Below, piece after piece: positions 1 through 4,969 of a stretch of DNA of 5,829 nucleotides (positions are counted from its first letter, which is position 1; every line of letters begins with the position of its first letter). The notes beneath the pieces are model-generated. The model was not told where the DNA came from, did no database searches, and saw nothing but the letters and a program-made list of their open reading frames with translations. This DNA is from Acidimicrobiia bacterium (GTDB taxonomy: Bacteria > Actinomycetota > Acidimicrobiia > IMCC26256 > JAENVU01): assembly GCA_025357995.1 (NCBI GenBank), contig JANYLF010000171.1, positions 1-5,829 of the forward strand. Reading direction: 5' to 3'. The translations under genes and the position numbers were made by a program.

Positions 1-1380
1 TACGACATCGCGTGCGAGACCAACTTGATGCTCGCGCCGATCAACTCGCCCGCCGAAATCCTCGCGAGCGCCCAGTTGGCGACGCGTGAGTTCTTCACGA
101 CGCTGCCCGACGGGCGGAGAACGCCCGGATCGTTTCTTGCAGTCCGGCGCGGCCCTGACGCGACCAGTCCCGCGCCAATCCGCGCCGCGCCGATCCACCC
201 GGCGCGTTCGGGTGCGGGCGCGTGGGCGGGCGTCAACATTGTCGAGCTCGGTAGCGGCGCGGCCGGGCCAATTTCCACTCGATACTTCGCCGAGAACGGC
301 GCGACGGTGTTGCGGATCGAGTCGAGGAGCCGACCCGATTTCCTGCGTGTGTACGCGCTCGGCCCGAACAATCCTCACGGCCTCGAGGGTGCGGCAATGT
401 TCGACGGCCTGAATCCCGCGAAGCGCGACGTGCTGTTCAACCTCAAGCACCCGAAGGCGGTCGAGCTGGTCCGGCGGTTGATCGTGGAGTGGGCCGATGC
501 CGTCGCCGAGAACTTCGCTCCGCGCGCCATGAAGGGCTTCGGGCTCGACTACGACTCGCTCGTGGCCCACAAGCCCGACCTCGTGATGGTGAGCGCGTGC
601 TTGAACGGTCAGACCGGCCCGCACAAGGACTACCCCGGTTTCGGTGGGCAGGGGTCCGCGCTCGCGGGATACAACTTCGTCACCGGTTGGCCCGATCGCG
701 AACCCGTCGGCCCGCACGGAACCATCACCGATTCCCTCGCACCGCGGTTCGTCGCCACCGCGCTCGCGGCCGGGCTCCTCCACCGTCGCCGCACCGGCAC
801 GGGCGTGTACCTCGATGTGAGCCAGGTCGAAGCCGCGATCTACACCCTCTCGCCGTGGCTGCTCGAGTTCCAAGCGACCGGTGTCGCGCACGGCCGCGTC
901 GGCAACGACGACGCGGCCGCGTCGGTGCACGGCGCGTTTCCGTGCGCGGATGTCCCAGACGGCAAGGGAGGCGGTGTGACGGATCGTTGGATCGCGATCG
1001 CGGCGTGGACTCCCGATGATCGCGACCGACTCGTCGCGATCACGGGAGAGGACATCGCGTCGTATACCCGCACGCGCCAGGCGCTCGACGTGGCCGAGAT
1101 GCTGCAAGCCGTGGGGATCGAGGCAGTCCCCGTCCAGGACTTCGGCGACCAGCACTCCGACCCGCAGATCGCGCATCGCGGCCACTACGTGCCGCTCACC
1201 CACCCGTTCATGGGCCCTGGCCTCTACGAACGCAACGGTTTCCGGCTCTCCGATGCTGTGGGCGGCTACGACCGGCCGGGACCAACGCTCGGCCAGGATC
1301 AAGACTGGGTCCTCCGTGAAATCCTCGGTCTCACCCCGGATGAACAGTCCAGCCTCGCGGCCGACGGCGTCTTCGACTGA
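1..1380 (+). CDS. Class III CoA-transferase (CaiB/BaiF), 3' part of an apparent two-domain fusion
   Basis: The frame is open from the first base to TGA at 1378-1380, so the gene starts upstream; the TTG/ATG at 25-30 are probably internal. Family members move CoA between a CoA thioester and a free acid through an aspartyl-CoA anhydride. A complete CaiB domain starts near base 229 (GVNIVELGSGAAGP, then a nucleotide-binding-like beta-alpha start ending VLRIES). The expected catalytic Asp is present in GTITDSLAPRF (codon 730-732), followed by LLHRRRTGTGVYLDVSQVEAA, the usual family signature. Before it, bases about 28-150 encode APINSPAEILASAQLATREFF, which resembles the C-terminal end of another CaiB domain, followed by an Ala/Pro/Arg-rich linker. 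I infer a tandem fusion of about 800 residues. Family assignment is firm; the substrate is unknown. A separate promoter appears to follow, so it is probably the last gene of its operon. Confidence 0.9.
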   Translation, partial: YDIACETNLMLAPINSPAEILASAQLATREFFTTLPDGRRTPGSFLAVRRGPDATSPAPIRAAPIHPARSGAGAWAGVNIVELGSGAAGPISTRYFAENGATVLRIESRSRPDFLRVYALGPNNPHGLEGAAMFDGLNPAKRDVLFNLKHPKAVELVRRLIVEWADAVAENFAPRAMKGFGLDYDSLVAHKPDLVMVSACLNGQTGPHKDYPGFGGQGSALAGYNFVTGWPDREPVGPHGTITDSLAPRFVATALAAGLLHRRRTGTGVYLDVSQVEAAIYTLSPWLLEFQATGVAHGRVGNDDAAASVHGAFPCADVPDGKGGGVTDRWIAIAAWTPDDRDRLVAITGEDIASYTRTRQALDVAEMLQAVGIEAVPVQDFGDQHSDPQIAHRGHYVPLTHPFMGPGLYERNGFRLSDAVGGYDRPGPTLGQDQDWVLREILGLTPDEQSSLAADGVFD

Positions 1381-1416
1381 TCATCGGAACCTGACCGAAC
1401 GATCACATTCGGCCGG

Positions 1417-1422
1417 TAGCCT
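1417..1422 (+). promoter_or_regulatory. Candidate -10 box (TAGCCT) of the hydroxylase gene
   Basis: TAGCCT fits the actinobacterial TAnnnT -10 pattern. It ends 7 nt before the GTG at 1430, so transcription would begin at or next to the start codon, giving a leaderless or nearly leaderless mRNA. The best -35-like match, CTGACC at 1391-1396, is 20 nt away, which is longer than usual, so the -35 assignment is weak. A G-run at 1423-1427 could alternatively act as a Shine-Dalgarno sequence for GTG 1433 if transcription starts further upstream. Confidence 0.4.
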
Positions 1423-1429
1423 GGGGGAC

Positions 1430-2191
1430 GTGGTGAGAGCCGCCTTCGCACTCGTGATCCTCGGGATCGTGTTCATTCCCTTGGAGAAGCTGCGCCCGGT
1501 CCGCCACGGTCAACGTACGTTCCGCACCGGCACTCGGACCGACGTTGCGCATTTCATCATTACGGGCACCCTCGGCGCGATCGCGCTCGTCGCGCTCATC
1601 GTGGTGGTCGCAGTCCCGCTGCAACGCCTCACGCCCGACGCGCTCCGGACCGCGATCACCGCCCAGCCCGCGTTGGTCCAGTTCTTCGAAGCGCTCGTGA
1701 TCGTGGAGTTCGCGGGCTATTGGGCCCACCGCGCGCATCACGAGATCCCAGTGCTCTGGAAACTGCATCGTGTGCATCACTCGAGTCCGCAGATGGACTG
1801 GTTGGCTTCGGCGCATTTGCATCCACTCGACAGCGCGACGAGCCGCATCGTCGCGATCGTGCCGCTGGCCATCCTGGGCTTCAGCCGCGAGACGTTCGGC
1901 GCGGCGCTCGTGCTGTTGCAGTTCCATGCCATCTTCCAGCACGCGAACTTCCGCGTGCGGTTCGGGCCGCTCGGGAACGTACTGTCCTCCCCGCATTTCC
2001 ACCACTGGCACCACACCGGCGACGTGCAAGGGCGCGACAAGAACTACGCCGGACTCTTCCCCTGGGTCGACCGACTGTTCGGCACGTATCACGCACCCGT
2101 GCACGAGTGGCCGTCGCGCTACGGGATCGACGAGCCCATGCCCGCCGGGTATCTCCGCCAGCTCCGTTCACCGTTCGTGAAGGCCGCGTGA
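1430..2191 (+). CDS. Fatty acid hydroxylase / sterol desaturase superfamily membrane di-iron enzyme
   Basis: A 253-residue integral-membrane protein. The superfamily uses a histidine-coordinated di-iron centre and O2 to hydroxylate or desaturate lipids. The histidine clusters are all visible: HRAHH (100-104), HRVHH (113-117), H129/H131, H171, and PHFHHWHH (188-195), followed by DKNYAG (203-208) and WVDRLFGTYH, the characteristic C-terminal block. Hydrophobic segments lie at about 4-18, 40-64, 82-98 and 140-168. The frame is open well upstream into the CoA-transferase gene, so the start was chosen by context: GTG 1430 (or 1433), just after a -10-like box and a G-run and just before the first membrane segment. 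The stop overlaps the next ATG by one base (TGATG). Substrate is unknown; sterol, hopanoid, carotenoid or fatty acyl chains are all possible. Confidence 0.88.
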   Translation: MVRAAFALVILGIVFIPLEKLRPVRHGQRTFRTGTRTDVAHFIITGTLGAIALVALIVVVAVPLQRLTPDALRTAITAQPALVQFFEALVIVEFAGYWAHRAHHEIPVLWKLHRVHHSSPQMDWLASAHLHPLDSATSRIVAIVPLAILGFSRETFGAALVLLQFHAIFQHANFRVRFGPLGNVLSSPHFHHWHHTGDVQGRDKNYAGLFPWVDRLFGTYHAPVHEWPSRYGIDEPMPAGYLRQLRSPFVKAA

Positions 2192-2454
2192 TGCGCGCGT
2201 TGGAGATTCTCGAACCCGACGCGACGGATCTCCCCGCGATCGACCTCACCGCGGCCGATGCGGACACATGGACCGGAACGGGATTCCGCCACTTCGACCG
2301 GCGCACGTACGAGGAGCGTTACGCGGAACTCGGTTTCGGGCTTGGTACCGTGCGCCGCCGCCAACGCCGCGACGACGCCTGGTGGGAAACCCCCGCCGGC
2401 ATGCTCGCGGCGGTGGTCGTGCTGCTCCTCCTGCTCTGGATGAGCACCACATAA
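2191..2454 (+). CDS. Small protein with C-terminal membrane anchor, function unknown
   Basis: An 87-residue protein whose ATG overlaps the hydroxylase stop by one base, which suggests translational coupling. Residues 1-30 are acidic, with many Asp/Glu and Thr. Residues 33-62 are rich in Arg, Tyr and Glu and include FDRRTYEERYAELGFG and a basic cluster (RRRQRR, about 55-60). Then comes DDAWWETP and one strongly hydrophobic segment at about 69-83 (AGMLAAVVVLLLLLW) with only four residues after it. By the positive-inside rule the N-terminal part should face the cytoplasm, making this a tail-anchored protein. I do not recognise a family. The tight coupling suggests an accessory or assembly partner of the hydroxylase, but that is inference. 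It is supported as a gene by the overlap, the coherent topology and the fit of its stop to the intergenic region. Confidence 0.7.
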   Translation: MRALEILEPDATDLPAIDLTAADADTWTGTGFRHFDRRTYEERYAELGFGLGTVRRRQRRDDAWWETPAGMLAAVVVLLLLLWMSTT

Positions 2455-2485
2455 ACCGAAGCGAGCCGCACACTCCGGGTCCATC

Positions 2486-2509
2486 GGCCCGCGCTCGGCG
2501 AGCGGGGCC
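2486..2509. terminator. GC-rich hairpin between convergent genes, possible bidirectional terminator
   Basis: GGCCCGCGCTC (2486-2496) pairs with GAGCGGGGCC (2500-2509), giving a 10-bp stem with one bulged G and a 3-nt loop. It lies between the + strand stop at 2454 and the - strand stop at 2544, where both transcripts should end. There is no T-run on either side, so it is not a classical intrinsic terminator; many actinobacterial terminators also lack one. Its 3' arm overlaps the repeat element that follows. Confidence 0.45.
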
Positions 2510-2543
2510 CGAACGGCCTGGCCCGCAGGGCCAAGAGTGGAAA
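2499..2543 (+). repeat. Structured repeat, copy A (inverted relative to copy B at 3863-3909)
   Basis: The core GCGGGGCCCGAACGGCCTG (2502-2520) matches 17 of 19 bases of the reverse complement of 3888-3906. A perfect hairpin follows: stem 2519-2524 with 2528-2533, loop GCA, then AAGAGTGG and AAA up to the stop codon (TTA on this strand) of the minus-strand SDR. Ungapped identity over 42 bases is 31. In the stem shared with copy B, two of five base pairs are swapped G-C for C-G, which points to conserved structure rather than chance similarity. The type of element is unknown (REP-like, MITE-like remnant or RNA element). Confidence 0.6.
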
Positions 2544-3320
2544 TTACGCGGGCATGCAGGCGCCGCCGTCGACGCACAGGGTCTGACCGGTCACGAGCTT
2601 TGCGTCGTCCGAGGCGAAGAAAACCGCGGCGCCCGCGAGGTCTTCGGGCTCCAACGTCTGTTTCATGGCCGACATCATCGGGATCATGCCGATGAACTCC
2701 TCGGGCACGATCTTGCGAGTGGCCTCGGTCATGGTGACCCCCGGCGCGATGCAGTTGACGGTCACGTTGTACTGACCGAGTTGGCTCGCCAGGAACTTCG
2801 TGAGTCCGATCACGCCCCATTTGGTCTGGCTGTAGGTAAACGCGCCAACCTCGTGGAAGTCGCCCATCGGCATCAAGTTGTACATGTACGCCGCGCCCGA
2901 CGATTGGTTGATGATCCGCCCCCACCGCTGCTCGACCATCGCCGGTGCGCAGGCGCGGGCCATGAGCCATGCCCCGTGCAGGTTCACTTGGAACACCTTC
3001 TGGAGGTACTCGTAGTCGTTGCGCTCGTTCTGGATGTCGTAGTAGAGCGCGGCGTTGTTGACCAAGATGTCGAGTGAGCCGTAGTGGGCGATAGTGGCCG
3101 CGGCACATGCCTTCGCCGAGTTCTCGTCGGCGATGTCGGTCGAGACGAAGATCGCGTCGCCCTGGCCTTCGAGGCGCGCCATCGCGGAGGCCGCCCGCTC
3201 TTCGTTGATCTCTGCGACGACGACCTTCGCGCCTTCCGCGAGAAAGCGCTCCGCGTACGCCAGGCCGATGCCCTGGCCCGCGCCGGTGACGATCGCAACC
3301 TTGTCCTGCAGACGTCCCAT
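2544..3320 (-). CDS. NAD-dependent short-chain dehydrogenase/reductase (classical SDR)
   Basis: A 258-residue Rossmann-fold oxidoreductase that should interconvert a hydroxyl and a keto group on a small or CoA-linked substrate. Seen: TGAGQGIG (12-19) for dinucleotide binding, acidic E37 at the end of beta-2 favouring NAD(H), NNAA (88-91), N113, S140/S141, YSQTK (Y163, K167), and a C-terminal TGQTLCVDGG. ATG 3320 is chosen because AAGGAG (3329-3334 on this strand) lies 8 nt upstream; an ATG at 3341 and a GTG at 3329 are in frame, but the Shine-Dalgarno sequence would lie inside them. The gap between S141 and Y163 is 22 residues rather than the usual 13 or so, an insertion containing MYNLMPMGDFHEV near the active site. 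It lies 47 nt downstream of the HadA-like gene, so the two are probably co-transcribed. Substrate unknown. Confidence 0.9.
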   Translation of the reverse strand: MGRLQDKVAIVTGAGQGIGLAYAERFLAEGAKVVVAEINEERAASAMARLEGQGDAIFVSTDIADENSAKACAAATIAHYGSLDILVNNAALYYDIQNERNDYEYLQKVFQVNLHGAWLMARACAPAMVEQRWGRIINQSSGAAYMYNLMPMGDFHEVGAFTYSQTKWGVIGLTKFLASQLGQYNVTVNCIAPGVTMTEATRKIVPEEFIGMIPMMSAMKQTLEPEDLAGAAVFFASDDAKLVTGQTLCVDGGACMPA

Positions 3321-3328
3321 GACGTTCA

Positions 3329-3334
3329 CTCCTT
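3329..3334 (-). promoter_or_regulatory. Shine-Dalgarno sequence of the minus-strand SDR
   Basis: AAGGAG on the minus strand, with an 8-nt spacer to ATG 3320. It decides the start against the in-frame ATG at 3341. Confidence 0.7.
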
Positions 3335-3367
3335 GGCGCATCCGTGCGCGATCAACGGTTGTAGTGG

Positions 3368-3862
3368 CTACTTACGCAATCGAGCGATGAGGTTGAACTG
3401 CTCGGTGACGACCGGGGCACCCGACTCCGCGTCGGTCCACTCGGTCTTGATGACGATGAATGTCATCGTGGCGGAGTCGGTGTTCTTCTCGTAGACATCT
3501 GCCACGTGACCTCGGCCACTCAGTACGTTCCCGACCTCGACCGGTCGGTGGTAGATGAACTCCTGTTCACCGTGGAGCACGAGCGCGCCCTGGCCGTGCA
3601 ACGCGCCCATGACCGCGTGCATCGGGTTGGTGCCGCCGGTCGGATCGTCGGGCTGGTCTTCCGCAAAGGTTCCCCAGAAGCCCATCGCGAACGTGAACGT
3701 GGGCGGCGCCGGGAGATCGTCGAAGCCCGCATCGCGCGCGACGCGACGGTCGCGATAGATCGGGTTCGCATCACCGACCGCGTTCGCGAACGCGGTGACC
3801 GGGCCGCGTTCGACCGTGACCGTCCAGGCGCCGGTCGGCTTGCCGATGATGCTCGTGTCCAT
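3368..3862 (-). CDS. HadA-like FAS1-type dehydratase / MaoC N-terminal hot-dog protein
   Basis: A 164-residue single hot-dog protein of the family annotated as MaoC dehydratase N-terminal domain (FAS1-like dehydratase). Seen: GPVTAFANAVGDANPIYRD (20-38), APPTFTFAMGFWGTF (52-66), then LHGEQEFIYHRPVEVGNVL (97-114) and the strand VADVYEK, all in family order. In active hydratase halves the first motif reads GD-x-N-P-(I/L)-H-x-D. Here the His position is Tyr36, as in the non-catalytic HadA/HadC type subunits, which act with a HadB-like partner carrying Asp and His. No such partner is in the window. ATG 3862 is preferred because the family fold begins right there; a G-rich sequence (3865-3869) sits only 2 nt upstream, so the ribosome site is poor. 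The frame stays open far upstream, but that part is only antisense shadow. It is the first gene of the two-gene minus unit, with SDR second. Confidence 0.85.
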   Translation of the reverse strand: MDTSIIGKPTGAWTVTVERGPVTAFANAVGDANPIYRDRRVARDAGFDDLPAPPTFTFAMGFWGTFAEDQPDDPTGGTNPMHAVMGALHGQGALVLHGEQEFIYHRPVEVGNVLSGRGHVADVYEKNTDSATMTFIVIKTEWTDAESGAPVVTEQFNLIARLRK

Positions 3863-3909
3863 CTTCCCCGCTCTCGCGCCTCCGGCGCAGGCCGCTTGGG
3901 CCCCGCCTC
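3863..3909 (-). repeat. Structured repeat, copy B, in the 5' leader of the HadA-like gene
   Basis: On the minus strand the core GCGGGGCCCAAGCGGCCTG (3906 down to 3888) matches copy A at 17 of 19 bases. It is followed by a hairpin, GCGCC (3888-3884) with GGCGC (3880-3876) and loop GGA, in exactly the position of the copy A hairpin. The tail GAGAGCGGGGAAG runs to the ATG at 3862. It would lie in the untranslated leader just ahead of the start codon and overlaps the G-rich ribosome-binding region, so it could affect translation. Confidence 0.6.
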
Positions 3910-3948
3910 GGACGTCCTGTCGGACCGCGTTGCGGCTGGTCCTCGGCT

Positions 3949-3979
3949 TTGGCAACGCTCGATGATCGTTCGCTACGGT
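3949..3979 (+). promoter_or_regulatory. Candidate promoter of the MFE-2-type SDR operon
   Basis: TTGGCA (3949-3954) resembles a -35 box, and TACGGT (3974-3979) fits a TAnnnT -10 box. The spacer is 19 nt, slightly long. Transcription would start near 3986, leaving a leader of about 36 nt. No equally good promoter was found for the divergent minus-strand unit. Confidence 0.45.
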
Positions 3980-3992
3980 GACGCCAACGTCA
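3979..3992. promoter_or_regulatory. Dyad TGACG-N4-CGTCA, candidate operator
   Basis: A perfect 5-bp inverted repeat with centre CCAA. It begins at the last base of the putative -10 box and is centred on the expected transcription start, a position where a bound repressor would block initiation. It lies between two divergent units and could serve both. No regulator gene is visible in the window, so the binding protein is unknown. Confidence 0.35.
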
Positions 3993-4008
3993 GTTTTCTC
4001 GTCGGGGG

Positions 4009-4013
4009 AAGGA
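4009..4013 (+). promoter_or_regulatory. Shine-Dalgarno sequence of the MFE-2-type SDR
   Basis: AAGGA in a purine-rich run, with an 8-nt spacer to ATG 4022. It favours 4022 over the second in-frame ATG at 4028 and over any upstream extension of the open frame. Confidence 0.6.
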
Positions 4014-4021
4014 ACGCGCAA

Positions 4022-4957
4022 ATGGGCATGCTTGATGGCAAGGTCGCGATCGTGACCGGAGCCGGCAACGGCGTTGGTCGCGGCGAGGCGGTGCTGCTCG
4101 CGGCGCATGGCGCGAAAGTCGTCGTGAACGACCTCGGAGGGTCGGTCAGCGGCGACGGTTCCGACGCCCGCGTGGCCGACGAGGTCGTCGAGGTGATCAA
4201 GGCGCGCGGCGGCGACGCCGTCGCCAACTACGACTCCGTGGCGGACTACGACGGCGCCGCCAACATCATCAAGACCGCGCTCGATGCGTTCGGTCGCCTC
4301 GACGTGCTCGTGAACAACGCGGGAATCCTGCGCGACAAGATGATGTTCTCGATGACGCCCGAGGATTTCGACGCGGTCGTCAAAGTTCACATGTACGGCT
4401 CGTTCAACACGATGCAACACGCCTCCGCGTACTGGCGCAACGAGTCGAAGGAAGGTCGCCAACCGTCGGCGTCCATCATCAACACGGTGTCGTCGGCCGG
4501 ACTCCAAGGCCAGGCCAGCCAGATCTACTACGGAGCGGCAAAGGCCGGGAACGCGGCCATGACGATCATCGCATCGTTGGAACTCTCGCGCTACGGCGTG
4601 CGCGCCAACTGTGTGGGACCCGGCGGTGCCACCCGGATGGTCGGTGCGGCGATGGCGGGCATCGAGATCAAGCCACCCGACGAGTACGACGGCTTCACCG
4701 CCATGAACCCGGGGAACTCCGCGCCCGCGGTCGTATTCCTCGCGTCGGACGAATCGAAGCCGATCACCGGTCAGGTGTTGCGGATGGTCGGCAACTCCCT
4801 GTGCGTCTACCAGCCCTGGCAGATGGGTGAGGAGTTCTTCGCCACGGACAAGGAAGGGAACCCCGCGCAGTGGGACCCGGCCGACATCGGCCGCATCCTC
4901 GGGCGGTACCACTTCAAGACCATGAACGCCGGCATCGACGCGCAGCGCCGCAAGTAG
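4022..4957 (+). CDS. MFE-2/17beta-HSD4-type short-chain dehydrogenase
   Basis: A 311-residue SDR of the type found as the dehydrogenase part of peroxisomal multifunctional enzyme 2 and as stand-alone proteins in actinobacterial steroid and acyl-CoA degradation clusters. It should oxidise a 3-hydroxyacyl-CoA or a ring hydroxyl with NAD+. Seen: TGAGNGVG (12-19), VVVNDLGGSVSGDGSD (33-48) with D37 typical of this subgroup and of NAD use, GGDAVANYDSV (63-73), LVNNAGILRD (96-105), VHMYGSFNTMQHASAYWRN (122-140), INTVSS (153-158), YGAAK (Y170, K174), RYGVRANCVGPGGATRM (190-206). The last 50 residues or so, with QPWQMGEEFF, extend past the core fold, as is usual for these stand-alone forms. Start ATG 4022 has AAGGA 8 nt upstream. 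The crotonase gene begins 12 nt downstream, so they form an operon. It resembles the mycobacterial Rv3548c-type SDRs from memory of the motif pattern; this was not checked by alignment. Confidence 0.9.
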   Translation: MGMLDGKVAIVTGAGNGVGRGEAVLLAAHGAKVVVNDLGGSVSGDGSDARVADEVVEVIKARGGDAVANYDSVADYDGAANIIKTALDAFGRLDVLVNNAGILRDKMMFSMTPEDFDAVVKVHMYGSFNTMQHASAYWRNESKEGRQPSASIINTVSSAGLQGQASQIYYGAAKAGNAAMTIIASLELSRYGVRANCVGPGGATRMVGAAMAGIEIKPPDEYDGFTAMNPGNSAPAVVFLASDESKPITGQVLRMVGNSLCVYQPWQMGEEFFATDKEGNPAQWDPADIGRILGRYHFKTMNAGIDAQRRK

Positions 4958-4969
4958 TCTCCGCGGCGC

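Noticed and set aside
1384..1398. TCGG-N7-CCGA dyad upstream of the hydroxylase gene as an operator
   Set aside because: Four-base arms with a 7-nt centre are expected by chance in GC-rich DNA.
1016..1429. Upstream in-frame extension of the hydroxylase into the CoA-transferase gene
   Set aside because: The translated part is Arg/Ser/Thr-rich shadow of the CoA-transferase. The membrane protein begins naturally at GTG 1430/1433.
1403..2104. 233-codon minus-strand open frame opposite the hydroxylase
   Set aside because: It mirrors the conserved histidine-rich gene and shows no domain pattern or plausible start context.
2268..3077. Plus-strand open frame across the intergenic region and opposite the minus-strand SDR
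   Set aside because: It is antisense to a clear SDR and overlaps the small membrane protein gene in another frame. It has no recognisable motifs.
2544..3862. The two-gene unit as a confirmed transposable element
   Set aside because: The bracketing repeats are imperfect, there is no transposase or clear target-site duplication, and base composition matches the neighbours. Only the repeat pair itself is supported.
3506..4021. Open frame upstream of the MFE-2-type SDR that could suggest an N-terminal extension
   Set aside because: It overlaps the HadA-like gene antisense. The SDR fold begins exactly at ATG 4022, which has a good ribosome site.
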